DNA from: SUG2458 sp051872335
GTDB lineage: Bacteria; Bacillota_I; Bacilli_A; RFN20; CAG-826
Reading direction: 5' to 3'
Length of the DNA: 64,000 bases
NCBI GenBank assembly: GCA_051872335.1
Contig: JBJEDT010000019.1
Coordinates: 21,404 to 85,403, forward strand
In this document: positions 18,045-25,288 of the stretch, one piece after another
Position numbering within the stretch: the stretch's first letter is position 1
Layout: each line of letters begins with the position of its first letter
Position numbers and translations under genes: made by a program
Notes under the pieces: model-generated
Seen by the model: the letters and a program-made list of their open reading frames with translations, nothing else
The model's database searches: none
Told to the model about the DNA's origin: nothing

Positions 18045-18836
18045 TTATTTATGCTTATAAGGGTCTACAAAAGAAATGGTTTGAATACTTTGACACTTGC
18101 CTTCATTATTTATATCCATAATTACAGCATTTATTATTGAATCATCTAAATCATCTGTTTCAAAGCGTACTTTTTCACCATGCCATGAACGAGCAATAAC
18201 AGCTTCTTTTTTAACTCCAAGAATTCCATTATAAGGACCACACATACCTACATCACTAATATAACCAGTCCCATTTTCTAAAATACGATTATCATTAGTT
18301 TGAACATGAGTATGAGTACCAAGGACAGCACTAACTTTACCATCGAATGCCCATCCCATTGCTTGCTTTTCTCCTGTTGCTTCAGCATGGAAATCAACAA
18401 TATGAATATTTGTTTTTTCGCTATTATTAATTAATTCTTCTAATGAAGAAAATGGATTGTCAACTTCCTCATTCAAAAATACCTGACCAAGAACATTAGT
18501 AACTCTTATAGAGACATCATCAAGATCAATGACAACACTTCCATAGCCACCAATATCACTTTTAATATTAAGTGGTCTTACTAAACGACCAGCATGTTGA
18601 ATATATTCAGTGATTTCAGATTTTGATAAATAATGATTACCTAATGTAATAATATCAATACCAGCTTCAATAAGTTCATTATAATGATTTTCAATAAGTC
18701 CTTTACCATGAGTAGCATTTTCACCATTGGCAATAACTAAATCAGCGCGAAATTTAGCTTTTAATAATCCTACATTTCTTTTAATTGCGTTTCGACCATT
18801 TTTACCAACAATATCTCCAAAAAATAAGATTCTCAT
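18045..18836 (-). CDS. ymdB: YmdB-family metallophosphoesterase
   Basis: This 263-aa protein has the di-metal phosphoesterase motifs FFGDIVGKNGR at 5-15, ANGENATHGKG near 37, LGNHYLSKSEI near 67, VDFHAEATGEKQAMGW near 148 and GTHTHVQTND near 174. B. subtilis YmdB cleaves 2',3'-cyclic nucleotides and affects biofilm formation and RNA levels. It is cytosolic. Length is usual for the family (264). It follows rny by about 46 bp with a hairpin between, and precedes spoVS, as in Bacillus. Confidence 0.93.
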   Translation of the reverse strand: MRILFFGDIVGKNGRNAIKRNVGLLKAKFRADLVIANGENATHGKGLIENHYNELIEAGIDIITLGNHYLSKSEITEYIQHAGRLVRPLNIKSDIGGYGSVVIDLDDVSIRVTNVLGQVFLNEEVDNPFSSLEELINNSEKTNIHIVDFHAEATGEKQAMGWAFDGKVSAVLGTHTHVQTNDNRILENGTGYISDVGMCGPYNGILGVKKEAVIARSWHGEKVRFETDDLDDSIINAVIMDINNEGKCQSIQTISFVDPYKHK

Positions 18837-18854
18837 ATATTCTCCCTTTTAAAT

Positions 18855-18881
18855 TAGAAATAGGACCATAAGGCCCTATTA
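18855..18881 (-). terminator. Hairpin between rny and ymdB
   Basis: AATAGGGCC and GGTCCTATT form a 9-bp stem (one G-U) with a 4-base loop. The downstream tract TTCTAATTT is weak, so this may only partly terminate rny or act as a processing or stability stem. Confidence 0.5.
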
Positions 18882-18882
18882 A

Positions 18883-20436
18883 TTATTTTGCAACTTCAAC
18901 AGCTCTAGTTTCTCTAATTACAGAAACCTTAATTTGACCTGGGTAAGTCATTTCAGACTCAATTTTTTCTCTAATGTCACGAGCTAATTTAAATGCAAGT
19001 ACATCATCAACTTTTTCTGGTACAACCATTACGCGAACTTCACGTCCAGATTGCATTGCAAAACATTGTTGCACACCATCATAACTCTTACAAATTGTTT
19101 CAAGTTGTTCAATACGTTTAATATAATTTTCTAATGTTTCACTTCTAGCTCCTGGTCTAGCAGCTGATAATGTATCAGCAGCTGCAACTAAATTTGAAAT
19201 GATATATTTAGCTTCAACATCACCATGGTGAGATTCTATAGCATTTACTACTACATCAGGTTCACCATACTTTTTAGCTAAACGAACACCAATTTCAACA
19301 TGGCTACCATCAAGTTCAAAGTCAGCTGCTTTACCAATATCGTGTAATAAACCAGCACGCTTTGCTAAATTTTGATCAAGACCTAATTCAGCTGCCATAA
19401 TTCCACATAAATAAGCAACTTCAATTGAATGATCTAAAGCATTTTGACCATATGAAGTACGGTATTTAAGTTTACCAACATAGTCTAATAACTCTTTATT
19501 AATTCTAGGTAATCCAAGTTTAAATGCAACGTCTTGTCCAGTTTGTCTTACGATTTCTTTAACTTCATTTTTGCATTTTTCAACAACTTCTTCGATTCTA
19601 CCAGGTTGAATACGTCCATCTTTTATTAAATATTCAAGTGCACGACGTGCAACTTCTCTTCTGATAGGATCAAAACATGAAACTGTAATAACTTCTGGTG
19701 TATCATCAATAATTAAATCAACGCCACATAATTGTTCAATTGAACGAATATTTCTTCCTTCACGCCCAATAATTCTACCTTTCATTTCATCACTTGGTAA
19801 TGCTACAACTGATACAGTTTTTTCTGTAGTTGCTTCTTGAGAATATTTTGAAATTGCAAGAGATAAAATTTCATTAGCTTTAGTATTTGCAGTATCACGT
19901 GCTTCTTCTTCTTTTGTTTTAATATAAACTGCTAATTCTTTAGTAATTTTTTCTTCAACTCTTTTAAATAATTCATCACGTGCTTCTTGAATTGACATAG
20001 CAGAAACTTTTTCTAATTCTGAAATAATTGAATCGAGTTTTTGTTGAAGAACATTTTCTTTCTTTTCTAATTCTTTTTGATAACGATTTAAGTTTTCTTG
20101 TTTTTCTTCTAAAACTGTTTCTTTAGAAAGAATTGCAGCATCTCTTCTATCGATACCTTGTTCACGTTGAAGTAGTTTATTTTCTTGTTGTTCTACTTCC
20201 ATTTTCTTTTCTCTAATTTCTTTGTCTGCTTCAATCTTTAATTCATAAGCAGCTTGTTTTGCATCAAGTTGTGCTGTCTTTATTAAATGAGCACATTTTT
20301 GTTCAGCTTCTTTAATTAGCTTGTCACTCTTTTTCATAGATGCCTTTACTTTAAAAGTTGGAATTAATAATACTATTACTCCACCAAGTAGCAATGCTAT
20401 AAAAGCAATGACTAAAGCTAGCCATAAGTCTATCAT
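18883..20436 (-). CDS. rny: Ribonuclease Y
   Basis: The 517-aa enzyme starts mRNA decay by endonucleolytic cutting. It has an N-terminal membrane anchor (about 4-26), a long Glu/Lys/Gln-rich coiled coil to about 190, a KH domain with GRIIGREGRNIRSIEQ near 215, and an HD domain with LLHDIGKA near 366 and the His of ALDHSIEVAYL before it. Length matches B. subtilis RNase Y (520). ATG 20436 follows AAGGAG. It lies between recA and ymdB. Its partner-type proteins (a RicA-like gene) and ymdB are close by, so several RNA-metabolism functions cluster here. Confidence 0.98.
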   Translation of the reverse strand: MIDLWLALVIAFIALLLGGVIVLLIPTFKVKASMKKSDKLIKEAEQKCAHLIKTAQLDAKQAAYELKIEADKEIREKKMEVEQQENKLLQREQGIDRRDAAILSKETVLEEKQENLNRYQKELEKKENVLQQKLDSIISELEKVSAMSIQEARDELFKRVEEKITKELAVYIKTKEEEARDTANTKANEILSLAISKYSQEATTEKTVSVVALPSDEMKGRIIGREGRNIRSIEQLCGVDLIIDDTPEVITVSCFDPIRREVARRALEYLIKDGRIQPGRIEEVVEKCKNEVKEIVRQTGQDVAFKLGLPRINKELLDYVGKLKYRTSYGQNALDHSIEVAYLCGIMAAELGLDQNLAKRAGLLHDIGKAADFELDGSHVEIGVRLAKKYGEPDVVVNAIESHHGDVEAKYIISNLVAAADTLSAARPGARSETLENYIKRIEQLETICKSYDGVQQCFAMQSGREVRVMVVPEKVDDVLAFKLARDIREKIESEMTYPGQIKVSVIRETRAVEVAK

Positions 20437-20622
20437 AGTAATTTTCTCCTTATTAAAAAATTTGACAATTAAAATTATTATTAATATAAATATAAATTAA
20501 GGTTTGCCAGGACCTTTAAAGTTTCTTTTGCTCAAGGTTCACATAAAAATATTTTAAATAATATATACAACTAGTAATTTAAATTAAAACAATACTAGTA
20601 ATGAATCTTGATTACGTAAATA

Positions 20623-20651
20623 ATTATAACAAATATTAAGGTCTCTTTAAA
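20623..20651 (-). promoter_or_regulatory. Likely rny promoter
   Basis: On the minus strand TTTAAA, 17 bp, then TATAAT gives a reasonable vegetative promoter. It would make a leader of about 180 nt before rny. Confidence 0.5.
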
Positions 20652-20689
20652 GAATAATTTGAAAATTACAATATTTTGTAAATTGAATA

Positions 20690-20720
20690 ATATAAAACCT
20701 GGAGTAAAAAACTCCAGGCT
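20690..20720 (-). terminator. recA terminator
   Basis: CCTGGAGT and ACTCCAGG form an 8-bp GC-rich stem with a 5-base loop 13 bp after the recA stop. The minus strand continues with TTTTATATT. Confidence 0.88.
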
Positions 20721-20732
20721 ATAAAATTTAAA

Positions 20733-21731
20733 TTAGTTTTCTTTTTGTTTTTGACGTAAACTTTTAATCTCATTAACAAGTTTATCAAATATTTCAATAT
20801 TATCCTTCAAAAACATTTTTGCATTTTCACGACCTTGTCCCATACGTTGGCCATTTACTTCATACCAAGAGCCAGATTTTTTTATTAATCCCAACTCACA
20901 ACCTAAATCTAATACCTCACCAGTTCTAGAAATACCTTCACCATAAATGATATCGACTTTGCATGACTTAAATGGTGGAGCAACTTTATTTTTAACAATT
21001 TTAATATTTACAGTATTTCCATAGATATCACTTTCTTGTTTTAATACTTCTGCTCTTCTAATATCAATACGAACAGATGCATAAAATTTCAAGGCACGAC
21101 CTCCAGTAGTGACTTCTGGATTACCATAAATAACACCAACTTTTTCACGAAGCTGATTAATGAAAATAATTGTACACGATGACTTGTTTAAGATTCCAGC
21201 TAATTTTCTCATTGCTTTTGACATTAAGCGTGCTTGCAAACCAACTTGATTATCTCCCATTTCTCCTTCAATTTCAGCTTGAGGAACTAAAGCAGCAACA
21301 GAGTCAACAATAATTAAATCGATAGCATTACTTCTAGCTAACATTTCTACTATGTCAAGAGCTTGTTCTCCACTATCTGGTTGACTTAATATTAATTCAT
21401 CAATATCGACTCCTAAATTTTGAGCATATAGTGGATCTATAGAATGTTCAGCATCAACAAAAGCAGCTCGTCCACCTTGTTTTTGACATTCAGCAATGGC
21501 ATGCAAAGTTAATGTCGTTTTACCTGATGATTCAGGACCAAAAATTTCAATTACACGACCTTTAGGATATCCTCCAATCCCTAAACAATCATCTAATAAA
21601 ATAGATCCTGTAGGAATAACATCTACATCAGTATTTGGACGATCCCCAAGTTTCATAATTGAACCACGACCATACAATTTTTCAATACTTTTAATAGCTT
21701 GTTCTAATGCGAGTTCTTTTTCATTTTCCAT
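20733..21731 (-). CDS. recA: Recombinase RecA
   Basis: The 332-aa protein carries the Walker A GPESSGKTTLTLHAIAE near 65, the DNA-binding loop region with VGLQARLMSKAMRKLAG, and INQLREKVGVIYGNPEVTTG, all diagnostic. RecA forms filaments on single-stranded DNA for strand exchange and triggers LexA cleavage. The C-terminal tail is short and basic (NEIKSLRQKQKEN), unlike the acidic tail of E. coli RecA. It follows cinA by 35 bp, a common Firmicute order. I saw no clear SOS box (GAACN4GTTC) in the short gap upstream; recA may be read from the pgsA promoter. A possible partner, recX, is at 52225-52821. Confidence 0.98.
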   Translation of the reverse strand: MENEKELALEQAIKSIEKLYGRGSIMKLGDRPNTDVDVIPTGSILLDDCLGIGGYPKGRVIEIFGPESSGKTTLTLHAIAECQKQGGRAAFVDAEHSIDPLYAQNLGVDIDELILSQPDSGEQALDIVEMLARSNAIDLIIVDSVAALVPQAEIEGEMGDNQVGLQARLMSKAMRKLAGILNKSSCTIIFINQLREKVGVIYGNPEVTTGGRALKFYASVRIDIRRAEVLKQESDIYGNTVNIKIVKNKVAPPFKSCKVDIIYGEGISRTGEVLDLGCELGLIKKSGSWYEVNGQRMGQGRENAKMFLKDNIEIFDKLVNEIKSLRQKQKEN

Positions 21732-21766
21732 TTTTCATACCTCTCTACTATTAATATTGATATGAA

Positions 21767-22234
21767 TTAGTCTTTTCCCTTTAAAATTTTTTTTAAAAGT
21801 GAAATACCTTCAAGAACAATTGCTTCTCTAATTTCATTTCTAGGTTTATTTCCAAGTTCAAATTTAAAAGTTTGAACTTCATTTTTATAAAATACTCCAA
21901 TAAAAATAGTACCAACTTCTTTACCATCTAAGCATGATGGTCCAGCATTACCAGTAAAAGAAATACAAACATCAGTATTTAAAACATCTGCTCCATGTTT
22001 TGCCATTTCAAAGGCACATTCTGAAGAAACCACACCGTACTTATCAATTATTTCACAAGGTACATGACAAACATTTTCTTTTATTTCAATTGCATAAGTA
22101 ACTAATGAGCCTTTAAAAACAGAAGAAACACCAGGTACTAAAGCAAGCTTACTAGCAAATAAACCACCAGTTAAACTTTCTACACTTCCAATAGTTAATT
22201 CTTTTTCTTTTAAAATATTTACTAATTCTTCCAC
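21767..22234 (-). CDS. CinA C-terminal-type nicotinamide-nucleotide amidase (short form)
   Basis: This 155-aa protein is the PncC/CinA-C domain alone: ESLTGGLFASKLALVPGVSSVFKGSLVTYA, GVVSSECAFEMAKHGAD and FTGNAGP. The domain removes the amide from nicotinamide mononucleotide in NAD salvage. The N-terminal MoaB-like domain of full-length CinA (about 415 aa) is missing, so this matches the stand-alone YgaD/PncC form. The common ESCTGG is ESLTGG here. It sits between pgsA (overlapping by 1 bp) and recA, the usual cinA place in Firmicutes. Confidence 0.9.
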   Translation of the reverse strand: MEELVNILKEKELTIGSVESLTGGLFASKLALVPGVSSVFKGSLVTYAIEIKENVCHVPCEIIDKYGVVSSECAFEMAKHGADVLNTDVCISFTGNAGPSCLDGKEVGTIFIGVFYKNEVQTFKFELGNKPRNEIREAIVLEGISLLKKILKGKD

Positions 22235-22866
22235 TATTTATCACCCGCGAATAATTCACGACTTTTTACAAGATAGTCAATACCAGATGCTAGTGATACT
22301 AAACCAGCTAAGCCACAAATAATATTTGTAACATTAACACTCCATCCCAAGTATACAAAAGGCCAGTTATTTAATAAGACAAGTGATATTGCAACCATTT
22401 GTAAAACCGTTTTTGTTTTACCAAACCAACTTGCAGCAATAACAATATTTTTTTCCATTGCTATCATTCTAACAGCATCAACGACTAAATCACGTGCAAT
22501 CATAATAACAACAAAAACAAGTGGTATACCTGTTTTACCTACAAAACCAAAACCTGCTTGATTAATAGGTAAAGCATAAAAAATTAATAATGAATCAACT
22601 AATAATTTATCTGCAATAGGATCCATAAATTTACCATATGTTGTAACAAGATTCAATTTTCTAGCCAAATATCCATCAAGAAAATCTGAAACTGAAGCAA
22701 CAACAAATAAAATAAATGCAATAAACCTAATTAAGCTAACACCTGTCTCTTCATCGCCCCATAAATAAGGACCAGTAAAATTTAATGCTCCACAAATAGT
22801 TAATAATAAAATAAGAACAATAACCATTACCATTCTAAAGGTTGTAATTTTGTTAGGTAAGTTCAT
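22234..22866 (-). CDS. pgsA: CDP-diacylglycerol-glycerol-3-phosphate 3-phosphatidyltransferase
   Basis: The 210-aa membrane protein makes phosphatidylglycerol phosphate, the first committed step to phosphatidylglycerol. The CDP-alcohol phosphotransferase motif DG-x2-AR-x8-G-x3-D-x3-D is complete in SDFLDGYLARK...YGKFMDPIAD near residues 64-90. Several hydrophobic helices surround it. The start is ATG 22866 (MNLPNKITTFR), 5 bp after GGAGGAA; the frame extends 5 codons further without support. It lies directly after the RNase P RNA gene with only about 20 bp between. Confidence 0.95.
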   Translation of the reverse strand: MNLPNKITTFRMVMVIVLILLLTICGALNFTGPYLWGDEETGVSLIRFIAFILFVVASVSDFLDGYLARKLNLVTTYGKFMDPIADKLLVDSLLIFYALPINQAGFGFVGKTGIPLVFVVIMIARDLVVDAVRMIAMEKNIVIAASWFGKTKTVLQMVAISLVLLNNWPFVYLGWSVNVTNIICGLAGLVSLASGIDYLVKSRELFAGDK

Positions 22867-22888
22867 ATTAATTTCCTCCAAAAAATGA

Positions 22889-23236
22889 GTATTCGATCCT
22901 GTAAGCCATGTTTTGTCTAGGATAATAATTTATCTATGCATAAGCATGCCATCATTAGTTCAGTTCCCTTTGATGACCTCCCCTACCAAATTTGGGTTTC
23001 TCGCTTGTGGGGTTTACCTCGTTCCACCTCCACTTTTCAGTAGAGCTACGTCACTGTGGCACTTTCAGGGTCGCCACCATATCAAAGACTTAGGCTTAGA
23101 CCCGCCGTTATACGCTCCCGTATACTTAACGTTATTTTTTCCGTTAACACAAACACTACTATCATCACAGATAGTGCGAGCATGGACTTTCCTCTAATGT
23201 TCAAGACACCAGCAATTATCCAGATCGAATGGAATA
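22889..23236 (-). ncRNA. rnpB: RNase P RNA (Bacillus-type, class B)
   Basis: The minus strand contains the conserved blocks of bacterial RNase P RNA in order: AGAGGAAAGTCCATGCTCGC near the 5' end, GAAAGTGCCACAGTGACG, GTAAACCCCACAAGCGAGAA followed by ACCCAAATTTGGTAGGGGA, and near the 3' end ACAAAACATGGCTTACAG. The ends pair as P1: ATTCGATC (23230-23223) with GATCGAAT (22898-22891). The 5' block GTCCATGCTCGCAC and the ACAAAACATGGCTTACAG end match the B. subtilis type. The RNA is the catalytic part of the enzyme that trims tRNA 5' ends. Exact ends are uncertain by a few bases. Open frames on the plus strand here are spurious. Confidence 0.95.
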
Positions 23237-23247
23237 AATCCTTTATT

Positions 23248-23276
23248 ATTATACTTTATTATTGATATATTAACAA
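23248..23276 (-). promoter_or_regulatory. rnpB promoter
   Basis: On the minus strand TTGTTA (23276-23271), 17 bp, TATAAT (23253-23248). The predicted start, about 23241, is a few bases upstream of the mature RNase P RNA end. It probably also serves pgsA, cinA and recA. Confidence 0.8.
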
Positions 23277-23331
23277 TGAAAATAATAGGTTAATTTAACC
23301 ATATTTTAACCATATTTAAAAATAAAAAAAT

Positions 23332-23365
23332 AAGAAAACTGCAAACTATAAGCTTGCAGTTTTTA
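23332..23365 (-). terminator. Terminator after the Cys-rich gene
   Basis: AAAACTGCAA and TTGCAGTTTT form a 10-bp stem. The minus strand continues into TTCTTATTTTTTTATTT, ending the gene at 23393-23878 before the rnpB promoter. Confidence 0.85.
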
Positions 23366-23392
23366 ATAATCTTATTTAGTTACAATAATATT

Positions 23393-23878
23393 TTACTGAA
23401 CCATATTACTGGTATCAGCATTTCCATTACAACAGCAACAACATACTTGAATTAAACGACAATTACTTAATTGTTTGAAGCATCTTTGTTCGAAACAACA
23501 GCATATTGCAAAAGTCATTGGTACTTGATATCTTAAGCAACGACAACATTGCATAACAACTGCTTGATAATGAATAACAATATTTGAATTACCTTCTATT
23601 GTTCCTACTTCTACACAATTTGGATTTGCATTTTCAAGTACTCGACCATTAACACAAATACTTGCAGGATCTATTGCCAAACATTTGTTTGTATTTAAAT
23701 TGACTTTTGCACAGTATATAGTATTTGAACTATCATTTGTTATAGTTAAAACAAAGTTTATACGACAACAAACATTTGTAATATGAGTATCGGTAGTTAA
23801 ATCTAGATTAACTCCACATAAAGGGGCCGTTGGTGTAATGGTTGGTTTGCAACAACAAGAATTGCTAATTTGCCACAT
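23393..23878 (-). CDS. Very Cys-rich DUF11-like protein, possible spore-surface component
   Basis: The 161-aa protein holds 23 cysteines (14%), with runs CCC near residue 8, ICCC near 125 and CCCCC near 147. Between them lies a beta-rich stretch, ITNVCCRINFVLTITNDSS then VNGRVLENANPN, VGTIEGNSNIVIHYQAVV, which has the pattern of a DUF11/conserved-repeat domain (FTLTVTN...VNG...GTI..G..V.I.Y.). There is no signal peptide or membrane segment, so it is probably made in the cell, as coat proteins are in the mother cell. A sigma-K-like promoter precedes it. The ribosome-binding site is CGAGGTG. I do not recognise a named family; a spore coat/crust role is an inference from Cys content, promoter and the sporulating context. 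Confidence 0.75.
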   Translation of the reverse strand: MWQISNSCCCKPTITPTAPLCGVNLDLTTDTHITNVCCRINFVLTITNDSSNTIYCAKVNLNTNKCLAIDPASICVNGRVLENANPNCVEVGTIEGNSNIVIHYQAVVMQCCRCLRYQVPMTFAICCCFEQRCFKQLSNCRLIQVCCCCCNGNADTSNMVQ

Positions 23879-23911
23879 ATTTTTTCACCTCGTTGGTTAA
23901 CCTAACCATTA

Positions 23912-23938
23912 AATACTATGAAAAATCTTCTAGTATGT
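23912..23938 (-). promoter_or_regulatory. Sigma-K-like promoter for the Cys-rich gene
   Basis: On the minus strand AC (23938-23937), 16 bp, CATAGTATT (23920-23912), against the sigma-K pattern AC-N16/17-CATANNNTA. The predicted leader of about 27 nt leaves room for the ribosome-binding site. It is back to back with the promoter of the exonuclease gene. Confidence 0.45.
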
Positions 23939-23950
23939 GAATGTTTTTGT

Positions 23951-23958
23951 GATACAAT
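23951..23958 (+). promoter_or_regulatory. Extended -10 promoter for exonuclease-recU-ponA
   Basis: TGATACAAT (from 23950) is an extended -10 element lying about 18 bp before the ATG at 23976. No good -35 is seen. It would start the three-gene plus-strand operon. Confidence 0.4.
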
Positions 23959-23975
23959 ATTTGACGGGTGGTTTA

Positions 23976-24704
23976 ATGAAGATATTAAATAAATTAATAA
24001 AAAAGCATCAACACCTTCTTTTTTTAGATTTTGAGGGCACACAATATTCACATGAATTAATTGCTTTTGGAGCTGTTAAAGTTAAATTAGGTCGTAACAA
24101 TAAAATTATTCATGTTAGCAAAGGAATTAAATGTTATGTTAAAGCTCAAAATCCTATTGGAGGTTTTGTAAAACATTTAACTTCTATTGATGAAAAAATT
24201 CTTGAAGAAAAAGGAATTTCATTTAAAGAAGCTTTAGAAAGAATTCAAAAATATTGTGGTAAATCATTTGGTAAAGATTTTTCTTTTTGCTTTTTTGGTA
24301 CTCATGATTTAAGAATTCTTCATAAATCCTTAGAAATTTCAACCGATGCTGATAAAAAAATCGTTGATATAATGTCTAAAAACTATATTGATATTCAAGC
24401 AATATTATCAATGTTTGTTAGAGACCAAAATAATAATCCTTTATCACTAACTCACGGATTAGAGTTTTTTAATATACCTTTAAAGGGTGAACCTCATGAT
24501 CCACTAGTAGATGCTATTCATTTAATGCATCTTTATAAAGGAATTTTACAAAATCATGATAAATTATATAGTGAGTACTTAAAAATTTTACCAAAGCAAA
24601 AAACATTACCTGTTCCTGTTAAGAATGTAATTAATGATTTAATTAGTGGAAAAACAGTTGCACCAAGTGATTTTGAAAAATATGTTAAGGACTACATCGA
24701 ATAA
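23976..24704 (+). CDS. DEDDh-type 3'-5' exonuclease family protein (KapD/ERI1-like)
   Basis: The 242-aa protein has the three exonuclease motifs: DFE at 18-20 (LLFLDFEGT), the Exo II Asp at 111 (GTHDLRIL) and Exo III as HDPLVDAIHL with His 174 and Asp 179. This is the DnaQ/RNase T superfamily; the layout resembles the KapD and ERI1 group of exonucleases acting on RNA or DNA ends. The start ATG 23976 follows GGGTGG; the frame opens 13 codons earlier without a site. It is followed by recU with an 8-bp gap. I cannot say what it degrades. The last 40 residues are a Lys-rich extension. Confidence 0.8.
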   Translation: MKILNKLIKKHQHLLFLDFEGTQYSHELIAFGAVKVKLGRNNKIIHVSKGIKCYVKAQNPIGGFVKHLTSIDEKILEEKGISFKEALERIQKYCGKSFGKDFSFCFFGTHDLRILHKSLEISTDADKKIVDIMSKNYIDIQAILSMFVRDQNNNPLSLTHGLEFFNIPLKGEPHDPLVDAIHLMHLYKGILQNHDKLYSEYLKILPKQKTLPVPVKNVINDLISGKTVAPSDFEKYVKDYIE

Positions 24705-24712
24705 GGAAAAAC

Positions 24713-25288
24713 ATGATTAAATACTCTATACCAACAAAACAAAAATTCAAAAGAAAAGAAATAAATAAAAACTCCAATAGAGGTATGGATTTAGAAGAGC
24801 TTATTAATAAATCGAATAATTTTTATAATAAAAATAACATAGCGCTTGTTTTTAAAAGACCTACTCCAATTAGAGTAGTAAAATATGATAAAAATTCAAA
24901 AACAATAACCAAAGCTTTTTTCGATTTTCAATCAACTATTGATTATAATATGATATACAAAGGAAAATATATTGATTTTGAGGCAAAATCAACTAATTTA
25001 AAATCTTTACCTTTTAAAAATATTTCAAAACATCAGATGGAACATTTAAATAAAGTAGTATCTCATGGTGGTATTGCTTTTTTTATTATTAATTTTCGAA
25101 CACTTCAAGAAACATATTTTCTACCTTTTGAAGAACTTAAATTATTTATGGATTCAACTAATCGAAAGTCAATTAGTGTTAATACTATAAAAAAGAAAGG
25201 ACAACTTATAAAAGGCACTATTTTTATTCCTATTAACTATATTGAGTGCGTCGATTTGTATTTTAGTAAAAATGAAAAAGTTCTTTAA
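24713..25288 (+). CDS. recU: Holliday junction resolvase RecU
   Basis: This 191-aa nuclease resolves four-way DNA junctions in Firmicutes. The core SNRGMDLEELINKSN near 21, then DFQSTIDYN and YIDFEAKSTN (Asp 77, Glu 90, Lys 92 as active-site residues), and KHQMEHLNKVVSHGGIAFFI all match RecU. The family is about 200 aa. It overlaps ponA by 17 bp, as recU and ponA are paired in B. subtilis and many relatives, perhaps linking chromosome resolution with wall synthesis. The ribosome-binding site (AAGGAAAAAC) is moderate. Confidence 0.93.
   Translation: MIKYSIPTKQKFKRKEINKNSNRGMDLEELINKSNNFYNKNNIALVFKRPTPIRVVKYDKNSKTITKAFFDFQSTIDYNMIYKGKYIDFEAKSTNLKSLPFKNISKHQMEHLNKVVSHGGIAFFIINFRTLQETYFLPFEELKLFMDSTNRKSISVNTIKKKGQLIKGTIFIPINYIECVDLYFSKNEKVL

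Larger units (their letters stand above)
20437..20732. other. Intergenic region recA-rny
   Basis: This 296-bp gap holds the recA terminator at one end and a likely rny promoter in the middle. The predicted rny leader is about 180 nt, with local inverted repeats (for example AAGG...CCTT around 20490-20515 and two ACTAGT copies). No known riboswitch or open frame with a ribosome-binding site was recognised. Confidence 0.6.

Noticed and set aside
20437..20622. Possible T-box or known riboswitch in the rny leader
   Set aside because: No T-box AGGGTGG sequence and no conserved riboswitch core could be found; only weak local stems.
22913..23265. Two plus-strand open frames of 69-94 codons
   Set aside because: They lie inside the RNase P RNA gene on the other strand, have no ribosome-binding site, and their sequences are just translations of the conserved RNA blocks.
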